Below, piece by piece: positions 42,544 to 51,810 of a stretch of DNA of 64,000 bases (within the stretch, counting starts at the first letter, position 1; each line of letters starts with the position of its first letter). The notes below the pieces were generated by a model, which was given only the letters and a program-made list of their open reading frames with translations, did not search any database and had not been told where the DNA came from. Source of the stretch: OCS116 sp051531935 (GTDB lineage: Bacteria; Pseudomonadota; Alphaproteobacteria; Rhizobiales; OSC116); contig JAOPTR010000014.1 of the NCBI GenBank assembly GCA_051531935.1, positions 1 to 64,000 of the forward strand. The letters run 5' to 3'. A program made the position numbers and the translations under genes.

Positions 42544-43701
42544 CTATTCTTTTACAACAACCCAACCACCATTTTCAACGACCGAAATAATCACAGCGTC
42601 TGCACCTTGGTGATCATCGGCACCAAAAGTGATTTGAGCGCCCATCACTTCGTCCATATAGTCGACACTTTCCATGCCAGCAATGAATGAATCTGTTGTG
42701 AGGTCTTTACCCGCGGCTTCAAGTGCCATAACAGTTTGGATGGCGGCTGAATAACCAAGCATCGCAAAACCACCTGGAGCAGAACCAAATTTTTCGGTAT
42801 AATCGGCAATGAATTTTGCAGGCGCGGCATCAGATGCACGTGCAGCAAGATCTTTCCAACCAGATGAAGCATATAGACCTTCGGTCACGCCACCTGGAAC
42901 AGCCGCTACAACACCCAAGAAACCAGCAGATGTGTTTAAGAATTGCATGCCAGTTAAGCCCATTTTCTTAGCTGTACCCACAACTGTAATGCTTTGACGC
43001 ACGCCAAGTGCCATAATAACAAGTTCACATTCAGCAGCTTTTAGCTTAGATAGTGAACCTACAAAATCGGCTTCGTCACCTTTATGAGTGGTTTCAGCAG
43101 CGAAGTTCAGGCCATTTTTCTCGACAGCACTTTTAGCGCCTTCGATAACTTCTTTGCCGTATTCTGATGGCAAATACATCGCACAAACGTTTTTAGCACT
43201 ATGTTTGTCTGCTAAGAAAGTGATACCTGTTTCTGCTTGGTCAAAGTAGCTTGAGAAGCCAGTAAATTTATTATGTATTGGTTCTGACAACATAGCTGTC
43301 GCTGCAGAAAGCGGAGACACATTTGGAATTCCCTTAGGGTCTAACAGACGGAAACCAGCAATATTCATAGGCGTACCTAAAGATAGCAGCATAGCAAAAG
43401 CTTTATCGCGGTTCAGCAATTTGTTATAGCCCTGCATAGCGCGCGGCAATTGATACCCATTGTCTTCAACTACATATTTAATCATACGGCCATGCACACC
43501 GCCCTTGGCGTTGACTTCATCAAACACTAAGTTTGCGCCATTGGCAGCAGGCACACCCACTGCGGCAAAAATGCCTGACAAATCGGTTACAGAACCAAAT
43601 GTTACTTGTGTATCGGTTACGCCTTGTGTATCGGCCATTGCGGTCGATGTCATCATCATTGCTGCAACACCTGCAATTGCGAATTTAAGTTTGTTCTTCA
43701 T
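42544..43701 (-). CDS. Branched-chain amino-acid-type ABC transporter substrate-binding protein (LivK family)
   Basis: A 385-residue exported binding protein. The signal peptide MKNKLKFAIAGVAAMMMTST ends at AMA-DT. The mature part begins TQGVTDTQVTFGSVTDLSGIFAAVG, the usual opening of the Peripla_BP_6 family. It is the last gene of the liv operon after the acyl-CoA synthetase and has a strong SD (GGAGGG). Homologues in catabolic clusters bind aromatic or aliphatic acids instead of leucine. The adjacent acyl-CoA synthetase makes a carboxylic-acid ligand more likely (inference). Confidence 0.9.
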   Translation of the reverse strand: MKNKLKFAIAGVAAMMMTSTAMADTQGVTDTQVTFGSVTDLSGIFAAVGVPAANGANLVFDEVNAKGGVHGRMIKYVVEDNGYQLPRAMQGYNKLLNRDKAFAMLLSLGTPMNIAGFRLLDPKGIPNVSPLSAATAMLSEPIHNKFTGFSSYFDQAETGITFLADKHSAKNVCAMYLPSEYGKEVIEGAKSAVEKNGLNFAAETTHKGDEADFVGSLSKLKAAECELVIMALGVRQSITVVGTAKKMGLTGMQFLNTSAGFLGVVAAVPGGVTEGLYASSGWKDLAARASDAAPAKFIADYTEKFGSAPGGFAMLGYSAAIQTVMALEAAGKDLTTDSFIAGMESVDYMDEVMGAQITFGADDHQGADAVIISVVENGGWVVVKE

Positions 43702-43739
43702 ATTTCCCTCCCTGGAAATGGTTACTTTGTCTTCTTCAT

Positions 43740-45629
43740 TTAAACATACATTTGGTCGATCAAGTTTTTATACTTTTTCTCCACCAAACCACGCTTTAAT
43801 TTCATAGTCGCCGTAAGCTCATCATCTTCGGCTGTTAGCAATATGTCAATAAGTTTGAATTTTTTGATCTGTTCAACACGTGCGAAGTTCTTATTCACCT
43901 GTTCAACCTCATCACCGATAAGCTTATTCACTTCTTTTGCTGCGCATAAAGATGCAAAGTCACTAAATGGTATTTTTTGTTCTTGAGCAAATTTTTCGAC
44001 ATTTTCTTGATCTATCATAATCAAAACAGTTAAATATTTCCGTCTATCGCCAATCACCACAGCATCAGAAATAAAGCTAGAAAATTTAAGCTCGCTTTCG
44101 ATTTCAGCAGGCGTGATGTTTTTACCACCTGCGGTGATGATAATGTCTTTCATACGGCCTGTGATCTTAATAAAGCCTTCTTCGTCTATCTCGCCCAAAT
44201 CACCTGTTTTTAGCCAATTATCATCGGTAAAGGTTTCAGCTGTTTTTTCTGGGTTTTGCCAATAGCCTTTGAAATTTGGCAAACCAAAGGTTTGAATTTC
44301 ACCTTCGGGTGAGATTCTCGTTTTTGTGCCACTCGTTGCCTTACCCACACTACCTAACTTATTTGCTTTCACTGTATTTACCGAACACACAGCAGAATTT
44401 TCGGTCATGCCATAGCCTTCACGAATGGGCACGCCAATGGCGGCAAACCATTTCAGCAATTCGGGCGACACGGGTGCAGCGCCTGAAACGGCCCGCCTAA
44501 TACGGTCTAACCCAAGCATAACTCTGAGGTTACGCATGACCAACATATCCCAAAAAGCATATTTTGCTTTTAGCAAGCCTCCAACCGGCTTACCTGCAAA
44601 TTCGAGCTCTGCTTTTGCCATTCCAGTTTTTATCGCTTGGCCAAATGCCCAACGCCCCAATGGTGTGGCTTCTTTGACCAAAATTAGAACAGCAGAATAT
44701 ATTTTCTCCCACACACGCGGCACTGCCGAGAATATATGTGGTGAAACTTCGCGCAAATTATCAAAAACAGTTTCCGTACTTTCGGCAAAATTAACCGTAG
44801 AAGATGCCGAAATAGCACCAAAAATACTGGTTCCACGTTCAAATACATGGCCTAAAGGCAAAAAGCATAATTGTTCGTCGGTAGATAAATGTGGCAATTC
44901 AACCGCGCCACATGCTGTGGCGGCTACAATATTTTCATTGGTCAACATAGCACCCTTGGGCTTGCCTGTTGTGCCAGAAGTGTAAATAAGCAATGCCACA
45001 TCGGTTGGCTCGCCTTTGCTAATGCCATCAGTATAAACGTTGGGATTTGATTTGAGTGTTTCCTCGCCAAGTGCATAGAAATCATCCAAAAACATAATTT
45101 GATCGTCTTTCAACGCGTGCAAGCCTTCAGGATCTAGCACGATTACTTTTTTGACCATTGGCACATTATTGCGAATTTTTAAGAATTTATCGAGCTGCTC
45201 GTCATTTTCGACGACCAAAAATGTGCTTTCACTGTCCTGTAATAAAAATTCCAGTTGGTTGGAACTATCTGTTGTGTAAACTCCACTGCAAATACCGCCA
45301 ACACCTTGAATGCCCATATCTAAATATGCCCATTCTTTATTGTCTTCTGACAGCACCGAAACCACTTGGCCGCGTAATAAACCCAATGCGCTAAAAGCCG
45401 CGCCAATACGTGAAGCGCCTGACCAAAAATCATTCCAACTAAAAGCTTTCCAGATACCTAAATCTTTTTCGCGGTGCGCTGTGCGGTTGCCATTTTTTTG
45501 GCAACGCAGCTCGAAAATTTTCGCCATTGTATCGCAACCATCTATCATGGCAGGACGGATTGACAAATCCTTATTCAATGTGACGCCATTCACCATATGG
45601 GTTTCGGGCAATTTAATATGTTTGTTCAT
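43740..45629 (-). CDS. AMP-dependent long-chain acyl-CoA synthetase (FadD15/FAA1-like)
   Basis: A 629-residue acyl-CoA ligase. The AMP-binding P-loop is LLIYTSGTTGKPKGAM (about residues 210-225). AEGYGMTENSAVCSVN-like and LKTGDLGEIDEEGFIKITGRMKDIIITAGGKNITPAEIE carry the A5-A8 core motifs and the hinge/catalytic elements. It belongs to the ~600-residue FAA1-like group. It activates a carboxylic acid to its CoA thioester with ATP, in the cytoplasm or at the membrane. It sits inside the liv transporter operon, so it probably traps the imported acid, the entry point to the beta-oxidation genes at 50-64 kb. Confidence 0.92.
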   Translation of the reverse strand: MNKHIKLPETHMVNGVTLNKDLSIRPAMIDGCDTMAKIFELRCQKNGNRTAHREKDLGIWKAFSWNDFWSGASRIGAAFSALGLLRGQVVSVLSEDNKEWAYLDMGIQGVGGICSGVYTTDSSNQLEFLLQDSESTFLVVENDEQLDKFLKIRNNVPMVKKVIVLDPEGLHALKDDQIMFLDDFYALGEETLKSNPNVYTDGISKGEPTDVALLIYTSGTTGKPKGAMLTNENIVAATACGAVELPHLSTDEQLCFLPLGHVFERGTSIFGAISASSTVNFAESTETVFDNLREVSPHIFSAVPRVWEKIYSAVLILVKEATPLGRWAFGQAIKTGMAKAELEFAGKPVGGLLKAKYAFWDMLVMRNLRVMLGLDRIRRAVSGAAPVSPELLKWFAAIGVPIREGYGMTENSAVCSVNTVKANKLGSVGKATSGTKTRISPEGEIQTFGLPNFKGYWQNPEKTAETFTDDNWLKTGDLGEIDEEGFIKITGRMKDIIITAGGKNITPAEIESELKFSSFISDAVVIGDRRKYLTVLIMIDQENVEKFAQEQKIPFSDFASLCAAKEVNKLIGDEVEQVNKNFARVEQIKKFKLIDILLTAEDDELTATMKLKRGLVEKKYKNLIDQMYV

Positions 45630-45651
45630 TCTACACTCCCACTACCGTGAA

Positions 45652-46431
45652 TTAACGCCATGTTTTCTTACGTTTCCAACGACGCTCTTCACGTTCGCCT
45701 TCTTCTTGTACACCCAAATAGAAATTCTGAATGTCTTCGGATTCCATAAGCTCATCTGCACTGCCGTGCATCACAATGCGCCCCATTTCCATTACATAAC
45801 CAACATGCGCCAATTCAAGCGCGATTGCAGCATTTTGCTCTACCAACATCATGGTTACTTTTTGCTCTTCGTTAAGGCGTTTTAAAATGGCAAAAATTTC
45901 TTGCACCAATAATGGGCTTAAGCCAAGGCTAGGCTCATCAAGCAGCATAATTTTAGGTCGTGCCATCAAGCCACGGCCAATGGCTAACATCTGTTGTTCA
46001 CCACCCGATAAAAAACCAGCTTCTTGCTCACGTCTTTCCTTTAAAATTGGAAAATATGAAAATACCATTTCGCGGTCTTTTTCAATCTCTGCAGCGGTAT
46101 CTGTGCGTGTGTAAGCGCCCAATGTAAGATTATCATTTACCGACATCAGCGGGAAAACTTCTCGGCCTTCGGGAATGTGCACAACGCCATGACCAACCAC
46201 AGCATGAGGCTCCATACCGTGAATTTTCACGCCATCAAATGTTATCTCACCTTTTTCGGGGTCCATAACGCCTGAAACAGTTTTCATTAAGGTGGTTTTA
46301 CCTGCGCCATTCGCGCCTAAAACGGTAACAATCTCACCCTTTTTAACTTGTAAACTCACGCCACGAATGGCCATAATAGGGCCGTAATAGCTTTCAATAT
46401 TTTGAATATTTAACAGTATATCATCGCTCAT
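45652..46431 (-). CDS. livF: Branched-chain amino-acid-type ABC transporter ATP-binding protein LivF
   Basis: A 259-residue ATPase of the LivF type. Walker A GANGAGKTT, HGVVHIPEGREVFPLMSVNDNL, signature LSGGEQQMLAIGRGLM, Walker B IMLLDEPSLGL, and the LivF-specific VEQNAAIALELA loop. The C-terminal lysine/arginine-rich tail (about 20 residues from GEREERRWKRKK) is longer than in E. coli LivF. One-base overlap with livG (TAATG). Confidence 0.95.
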   Translation of the reverse strand: MSDDILLNIQNIESYYGPIMAIRGVSLQVKKGEIVTVLGANGAGKTTLMKTVSGVMDPEKGEITFDGVKIHGMEPHAVVGHGVVHIPEGREVFPLMSVNDNLTLGAYTRTDTAAEIEKDREMVFSYFPILKERREQEAGFLSGGEQQMLAIGRGLMARPKIMLLDEPSLGLSPLLVQEIFAILKRLNEEQKVTMMLVEQNAAIALELAHVGYVMEMGRIVMHGSADELMESEDIQNFYLGVQEEGEREERRWKRKKTWR

Positions 46432-47228
46432 TAGGCCGTCTCCCCCAAGTTAGATTGACCTAAATAGGCTTGAATCACCGCCGGATCAGATTGCACTTGT
46501 TCAGGAGTGCCCTCTGCCAATTTGGAACCATTGGCCAAGGCCAATACGCGATCCGAAACACTAGAAACCAAACCCATATCATGTTCGACCATTAAAATCG
46601 TAATGCCCATTTGGCGCCTTATATCGTCAATCCACCAACGCATATCGGTTGTTTCTTCAACAGATAAGCCTGATGCAGGCTCATCTAGCATTAATATTTT
46701 GGGGCCTGTTGCCAAGGCACGGCCAAGCTCTACAACTTTACGTACGCCATATGGCAAACCAGCAATCATCTTATCGCGATAGGGTTGTAAATCTAAAAAA
46801 TCTATAATTTCCTCGACCATTTCGCGGTTTTGATGTTCTTGCTTACGCACGCTAGGTGTGAAGAAAATTTCGGACAAGAAATTAGTTGAACGATGGCGAT
46901 GACGGCCGATAAGTAAATTTTGCAAAACAGTCGAATGATCGAATAATTCGTTATTTTGAAAGGTTCTGGCCACGCCCAATGCGGCAACCTCAGAAGGCTT
47001 ACAGGCTAGTAAATCCTTACCATCAAATGTAATGCTACCTGCAAATGGGTCGTAAAAACGAGAAATCAGATTAAAAGCAGTGGATTTACCTGCGCCATTT
47101 GGCCCTACCAATGCAAATACTTCTCCTTTTTTGACATTGAATGAAAGGTCATTCACCGCCACCACACCGCCAAATTTAAGCGTTACGTTTTTAAACTCGA
47201 GAAGGTTTTTAGCTGTTAATTCACTCAT
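46431..47228 (-). CDS. livG: Branched-chain amino-acid-type ABC transporter ATP-binding protein LivG
   Basis: A 265-residue ATPase. Walker A is GPNGAGKST, followed by FNLISRFYDPFAGSITFDGKDLL and VARTFQNNELFDHSTVLQNLLIGRH, the LivG hallmark. The degenerate signature YGVRKVVELGRALA (where most ABC proteins have LSGGQ) is usual for this family. Walker B is ILMLDEPASGL and the H-loop VEHDMGLV. ATGA overlap with livM. Confidence 0.95.
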   Translation of the reverse strand: MSELTAKNLLEFKNVTLKFGGVVAVNDLSFNVKKGEVFALVGPNGAGKSTAFNLISRFYDPFAGSITFDGKDLLACKPSEVAALGVARTFQNNELFDHSTVLQNLLIGRHRHRSTNFLSEIFFTPSVRKQEHQNREMVEEIIDFLDLQPYRDKMIAGLPYGVRKVVELGRALATGPKILMLDEPASGLSVEETTDMRWWIDDIRRQMGITILMVEHDMGLVSSVSDRVLALANGSKLAEGTPEQVQSDPAVIQAYLGQSNLGETA

Positions 47229-48322
47229 TGCAATCTCTCCGTTTTCAGGAAGGATTTTTGGCGTTTAAACATGCCCTTACGATAGAATGGGAACAATTCC
47301 AGCCAGGTTCGAATTTTAAGCCATCGGCCATACATGCCTGCAGGCTCAAACAAGATAAACGCGATGAGGATTATGCCGAAAACACCAAATTCTAAACCAG
47401 GTATAGCAACGGCAGACCCGCCGATCAAATCGCCAACATAGCCTTTGGAAATGGATAGGAATTGCGGTAAAAAACCAACCACAATGGCGCCAAAAAATGC
47501 ACCATGAATAGAGCCAAGGCCACCAATTACAATCATCATTAGCAATTGCACTGATATGACAACTGAGAATGTTTCATTGTTGAAAATACCTGAAAACATG
47601 CCCATTAGTGCACCTGCAAGGCCTGTAACCCCGCATGATAGAGCAAATGAAATCATCTTGGTTCTAGCTATGTTTACACCCATAGCTTGTGCCGAAACTT
47701 CGCTATCGCGAACCGCAACAAATGAACGACCAATAGGTGACCGTAAAACATTTGCATAACCAAGCGTAATGATAATAGCCACAATCAGCGTTACATAATA
47801 AAACGCAACGGGTGTTCCCCATCTATCAATTTGCATCCAATATAGGTTTAGCGGGTCAGAAAACATACCTGACACACCACCACTCCATGGTTCTGTAAGC
47901 ACAATAATATCATCTATCAAAATAGACATTGCCATGGTGGCAATGGCAAGGTAAATGCCACGTAACCGCAGCGCGGGTATGGCAACAAGCATGCCCAAAA
48001 ACCCTGTTATTATACCTGCAAGCGGAAACGCAATGATGAATGTAAGCCCATATTGAACTAGTATATGATAGGCATAACAGCCCATTGCCAAAAATGCAGC
48101 ATGGCCTAAACTCGCCTGCCCTGTATGGCCTGTAAGCAGCATCAGGCCTAAACCCGCAATTGCCCAAATGAGAACATTGGTCATCTCGCCTAAATAGAAA
48201 TCACCTACAATATATGGCAAAACAAATGCCACAAATATTAAGGCCGCATAAAGAAACAATGTCCACCGATCTTCAAAAAGTCGAATGTCTTGCTCGTAGC
48301 TCGTTTTAAAATGCACACGCAT
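47225..48322 (-). CDS. livM: Branched-chain amino-acid-type ABC transporter permease LivM
   Basis: A 365-residue permease with about eight to ten helices. Conserved segments are LIWAIAGLGLMLLTGHTGQASLGHAAFLAMGCYAYHIL, LRLRGIYLAIATMAMSILIDDIIV and RSPIGRSFVAVRDSEVSAQAMGVNIARTKMISFALSCGVTGLAGAL (the EAA-like coupling loop), plus GGLGSIHGAFFGAIVVG. Three bases after livH. It forms the channel with LivH. Confidence 0.95.
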   Translation of the reverse strand: MRVHFKTSYEQDIRLFEDRWTLFLYAALIFVAFVLPYIVGDFYLGEMTNVLIWAIAGLGLMLLTGHTGQASLGHAAFLAMGCYAYHILVQYGLTFIIAFPLAGIITGFLGMLVAIPALRLRGIYLAIATMAMSILIDDIIVLTEPWSGGVSGMFSDPLNLYWMQIDRWGTPVAFYYVTLIVAIIITLGYANVLRSPIGRSFVAVRDSEVSAQAMGVNIARTKMISFALSCGVTGLAGALMGMFSGIFNNETFSVVISVQLLMMIVIGGLGSIHGAFFGAIVVGFLPQFLSISKGYVGDLIGGSAVAIPGLEFGVFGIILIAFILFEPAGMYGRWLKIRTWLELFPFYRKGMFKRQKSFLKTERLQ

Positions 48323-48325
48323 AGC

Positions 48326-49201
48326 TTAGACCTTTTTGTTACGAAGTTGAGAGAATAAACCTGATGGTCTAAAGATAAGCACCAATAACAGCAACGCATA
48401 GGGAGCTATTTGGCTATACCCAGCGGGCATATAACGTGATGCGAATGGTTCGATTATACCAATAACCAAACCGCCCACAAGTGCACCTGGCAAGCTGCCA
48501 AACCCGCCAATAACAGCGGCGGCAAATGCTTTAATACCAATAAGCCCTGTTGTGGGGTCGACCGAGCCTTTGGTTGCAAATAATATACCTGCAATGCCCG
48601 CTACCACGCCACTAAGCGCCCAAATAAAACCTTGAACCCGCTTTACGGGAATGCCCATATAATATGCGGCCAATTGGTTTTGGGACGCAGCCTGCATGGC
48701 AAGACCAAGTTTGGTTTTTTGAAAAAACGTAAATAAGCCAATGGTCAATAACACTGTGACCACAATCACCGCTACATCTTCCATACCTAAATTGATACCC
48801 ATTAAACTCAGCTCTTTACCAGCAAGCGGGTTTTCGAGTGATTGCGGGCTATGCCCCCAAATAATCCCTGCGACAAACCGCAAAACAAAACCAAGGGCGA
48901 TGGTAAGAATGATAATGGCAGTTTGACTTTCGCCAGCCACACGGCGCAGGAGTAATTTATCGACAATATAACCGAGAAAGCCCATAACCACCATGCAAAG
49001 CACAATCGCAACGCCAAACGGCAAGCCTAAATAATCGGTATTACCAAACCCAATCATCACAAAGGCACCTAACATCATAAAATCGCCCTGCGCGAAATTA
49101 ACCGCCTCAGTCGCTTTATAAATCATCACAAAACCAAGTGCGATAAGGCCATATACACAGCCGTTCGCAACCCCGCTTACAAGAAGCTGAAGAATATCCA
49201 A
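48326..49201 (-). CDS. livH: Branched-chain amino-acid-type ABC transporter permease LivH
   Basis: A 291-residue permease starting MDILQLLVSGVANGCVYGLIALGFVMIYKATEAVNFAQGDFMMLGAF, the standard LivH opening. GLAMQAASQNQLAAYYMGIPVKRVQGFIWALSGVVAGIAGIL is the coupling loop. The start codon is TTG, supported by a very strong SD (AGGAGGG, 4-5 base spacing). It is the first gene of livHMGF-fadD-livK; the promoter and operator lie about 95 bp upstream. Confidence 0.95.
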   Translation of the reverse strand: MDILQLLVSGVANGCVYGLIALGFVMIYKATEAVNFAQGDFMMLGAFVMIGFGNTDYLGLPFGVAIVLCMVVMGFLGYIVDKLLLRRVAGESQTAIIILTIALGFVLRFVAGIIWGHSPQSLENPLAGKELSLMGINLGMEDVAVIVVTVLLTIGLFTFFQKTKLGLAMQAASQNQLAAYYMGIPVKRVQGFIWALSGVVAGIAGILFATKGSVDPTTGLIGIKAFAAAVIGGFGSLPGALVGGLVIGIIEPFASRYMPAGYSQIAPYALLLLVLIFRPSGLFSQLRNKKV

Positions 49202-49293
49202 ATTTCCCTCCTATTTCGGGCGCACCCGAAAAGTTCCACCGCTTTTAGCGATGATATGGTTTGATCAATCTTAATGCCAATTCAAACCTTTTA

Positions 49294-49326
49294 AACATAC
49301 TAGCTAGTATGTTATCTCTTTGTCAA
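49294..49326 (-). promoter_or_regulatory. liv operon promoter with a 20-bp perfect palindromic operator
   Basis: AACATACTAGCTAGTATGTT (49294-49313) is a perfect palindrome. Reading the minus strand, a consensus -35 TTGACA (49326-49321) is followed after 18 bp by TAGTAT (49302-49297), so the second arm of the palindrome doubles as the -10 box. The same site, with the same promoter layout, occurs before the FadJ-like gene at 53326-53343 and in variant form at 63668. The form is typical of TetR-family repressors of fatty-acid/acyl-CoA genes; no TetR gene is in the window. Confidence 0.75.
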
Positions 49327-49357
49327 TTGATAAAACATCTGTATTTAGTGTAATTTA

Positions 49358-50242
49358 TCACTTTAAAAACCCATCAATTTCTATTGCCACTTGTTCGGGG
49401 TTCTGATGATGTAACCAATGGTCTAACCCTTCAAGCTCTACAACCCTCACATCATCCGCCAATTCATAAATACCATCTCGGCAGCTTGACAAAAGTGCAG
49501 TGTCATTTTGCCCCCAAACCACCAAATGCGGCATGCTAACGCGCATTTGTGTCGGATCAATTGGAATTGTAACTTGCGTTTCCAAGGCCACGCTCATTTT
49601 TGGTACTTTAATGGGGCTAGCTCTGTACCAGTTGACCATGGTTTTAAGGCAATTTTCTCTTGCCCATTCAGTGGTATAATCTTGTCTTTTCTGATCATTA
49701 AACCAATCGCTATCCATATTTTGGCAAAGCAGATTAATAAGTTTTTCAAACCCATTCTTTGCCAGCTCCTCATCACTACCTTCACGTTTTAACCAAATTA
49801 TATATTGGCTAGCAAGTGTTTGCGCCCCACCTTTTGCCAATTCATTCTGAAAAGGAATTGGATGAACGCCGTTTAAAATAATGAGTTTAGAGATTAAATC
49901 TGGTGCCATAGCTGCCACAAAATAAGCAACAGCAGCGCCCCAATCATGACCTAATAAATATACGGGTTCATCGGCAGAATAATGTTTCATCAGATCCATC
50001 ATATCTTGAGCCAATTGCGACATGCGATAACTCTCGACATCTAGCGGCTTACTGCTTTGCCCAAAACCTCTTTGGTCAGGCGCAATGCAATAATATTTAT
50101 CGCTCAAATGGCTAGCTAACTCGGCCCACGCCCCACCATATTCTGGAAAACCGTGCAACAAAACAAGCTTTGGCTTGCTTTCATCACCCCACAAGCGCAC
50201 AAAAATTTCTTGTCCATTTACGTTTATAAATTCTGTTTTCAT
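49358..50242 (-). CDS. Alpha/beta hydrolase, epoxide-hydrolase/haloalkane-dehalogenase-like
   Basis: A 294-residue hydrolase with HGFPE (30-34), the oxyanion motif, and the nucleophile elbow GHDWGAA, where the nucleophile is Asp100, not Ser. His275 (GLDHWLHH) and Asp near 248 (WGQNDTALL) complete the triad. An Asp nucleophile followed by Trp is characteristic of epoxide hydrolases and haloalkane dehalogenases. It is the last gene of the SDR-thioesterase-MDR run. The physiological substrate is unknown; an epoxide or halide intermediate of the acyl-CoA pathway would fit. Confidence 0.82.
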   Translation of the reverse strand: MKTEFINVNGQEIFVRLWGDESKPKLVLLHGFPEYGGAWAELASHLSDKYYCIAPDQRGFGQSSKPLDVESYRMSQLAQDMMDLMKHYSADEPVYLLGHDWGAAVAYFVAAMAPDLISKLIILNGVHPIPFQNELAKGGAQTLASQYIIWLKREGSDEELAKNGFEKLINLLCQNMDSDWFNDQKRQDYTTEWARENCLKTMVNWYRASPIKVPKMSVALETQVTIPIDPTQMRVSMPHLVVWGQNDTALLSSCRDGIYELADDVRVVELEGLDHWLHHQNPEQVAIEIDGFLK

Positions 50243-50246
50243 AGGA

Positions 50247-51032
50247 TCAATATTTCATATCTGGCAAATTTAAAGATGCGGTGTTGCCACCATCAACTGC
50301 CAAAGCTTGGCCTGTCATGTAACTCGCATCATCACTGGCTAAAAACGCCACAACCGCAGCAATCTCCGAAGCATGGCCAAAGCGCCTTAGCTCACATCTT
50401 GAACCTAATTTATGTTCCACACCCTTATCGCGTGCATAATCAAAGGCTCTTTTTGTCATGTTAGATTCGACAAGGCCAGGGCAAATTGCATTCACCCGAA
50501 CGCCATGCCCACCAAAATCGCAAGCTGCAGTTTTGGTCATATTAATCACCGCTGCTTTGGAGGCTGAATAAGCGTTACCGCCCGCCCCTGCACGAATGCC
50601 CGCAACCGATGCTGTGTTTACAATGGCGCCGCTTTTGGCTTTTATCATATGTGGAGCAACCGCATCCATAAACATCATCGCGCCATAGACATTAACCTCC
50701 ATTACACGCTTCCAATTATCTAGGCTTTGCGCACCCATTGGTTTAGCTTCACACACCATACCCGCATTGTTAAACAAAATATCAATTTGTCCAAAAGTTT
50801 TAAAAGCATGTTCAATACAATTGTTAACGGCCGACTGCTCGGCAATGTCTACAGTGTACAACTCTACCTTTGTAGATTTTGGCAACTCTGCCAAGGTAGC
50901 GTTCAGTCCTTCTTCATTCAGATCAACCAGTGCTAAACTCGCACCTTCCTCGGCCAAGCGGATGGCCGTGGCGCGGCCAATAGCCCCGCCTGCCCCTGTT
51001 ATCACTGCAACTTTACCTACAAATCTTTGCAT
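50247..51032 (-). CDS. Short-chain dehydrogenase/reductase
   Basis: A 261-residue classical SDR starting at ATG 51032 (SD AAGG); the frame is open further upstream but without ribosome-binding support. The cofactor motif is TGAGGAIG (12-19), LFNNAG (86-91), and the catalytic set is Ser142, Tyr155 and Lys159 (YSASK). VDL after strand beta-2 suggests NAD preference. The neighbours (a second SDR, thioesterase, MDR) point to 3-hydroxyacyl-CoA or alcohol oxidation in an acyl-CoA degradation pathway. Confidence 0.9.
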   Translation of the reverse strand: MQRFVGKVAVITGAGGAIGRATAIRLAEEGASLALVDLNEEGLNATLAELPKSTKVELYTVDIAEQSAVNNCIEHAFKTFGQIDILFNNAGMVCEAKPMGAQSLDNWKRVMEVNVYGAMMFMDAVAPHMIKAKSGAIVNTASVAGIRAGAGGNAYSASKAAVINMTKTAACDFGGHGVRVNAICPGLVESNMTKRAFDYARDKGVEHKLGSRCELRRFGHASEIAAVVAFLASDDASYMTGQALAVDGGNTASLNLPDMKY

Positions 51033-51042
51033 ATCATCGCCT

Positions 51043-51798
51043 TTATATTGTTTCGCCGCCATCAGCCACAATCACCTGACCCGTTACATAAGATGAAGCC
51101 TTCGCTGCTAAGAAATGCGCAACACCAGCAATCTCATCGGGCATACCTATGCGTCCCAATGGTGTGCCTTTTTCTTGCATTTTCATGATTTTTGGGTTTT
51201 CCCATAAAGCACGGGCAAATTCTGTTTTCACTAGACCTGGGGCAATGGCGTTAACACGTATATTCTGTTTGCCATATTCATGGGCTAAATTACGTGCCAG
51301 TTGAGCCTCGGCAGCTTTAGACATGCCATAAGCACCAATGATGGTATTGCCTTTTAAGGCTGTGATTGATGAGAGTAAAATAATAGACCCGCCACCATTT
51401 TCAATCATCACAGGTGCAACCAAATTACTTAGCCAAATAGTGCTTTGCACGTTCACACACATGACTTTTTCAAACGCCCAATCTTCTAACGTCGACATGG
51501 GGCCATATGAAGGGTTGGTGGCGGCATTACAAACCAATATATCTACCTTGCCCCACTCTTTCATGGTTTCATCAAATAAATGTTGAATTTGCTCTTTATC
51601 ACCTACATTGCACGAAACCGCTATGGCGTGTTGGCCTTTATCACGGATCGCCTGAGCGATAGGCTCACATGCATCAATGTGGCGGCTAGAAATTACAACT
51701 TTAGCGCCTGCACTTGCATATTGCTCGGCAATCGCTTGGCCAATACCGCGCGAAGAACCTGTAATAATTGCCACTTTACCTGTTAAATCAAACATCAT
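51043..51798 (-). CDS. Short-chain dehydrogenase/reductase
   Basis: A 251-residue classical SDR. Cofactor motif TGSSRGIG (13-20), NAATNP (91-96), catalytic Ser143 or Ser144, Tyr157 and Lys161 (YGMSK), and the C-terminal GQVIVADGGETI. ISSRH after beta-2 suggests NADP(H). SD AAGGGA. Together with the next gene it gives the pathway two SDRs, probably acting on different 3-hydroxyacyl-type intermediates. Substrate is unknown. Confidence 0.9.
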   Translation of the reverse strand: MMFDLTGKVAIITGSSRGIGQAIAEQYASAGAKVVISSRHIDACEPIAQAIRDKGQHAIAVSCNVGDKEQIQHLFDETMKEWGKVDILVCNAATNPSYGPMSTLEDWAFEKVMCVNVQSTIWLSNLVAPVMIENGGGSIILLSSITALKGNTIIGAYGMSKAAEAQLARNLAHEYGKQNIRVNAIAPGLVKTEFARALWENPKIMKMQEKGTPLGRIGMPDEIAGVAHFLAAKASSYVTGQVIVADGGETI

Positions 51799-51810
51799 AA
51801 TATCCCTTTA

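Noticed and set aside
44425..44985. 186-codon plus-strand frame inside the acyl-CoA synthetase gene
   Set aside because: Antisense shadow of a strongly conserved enzyme; no SD and no family similarity.
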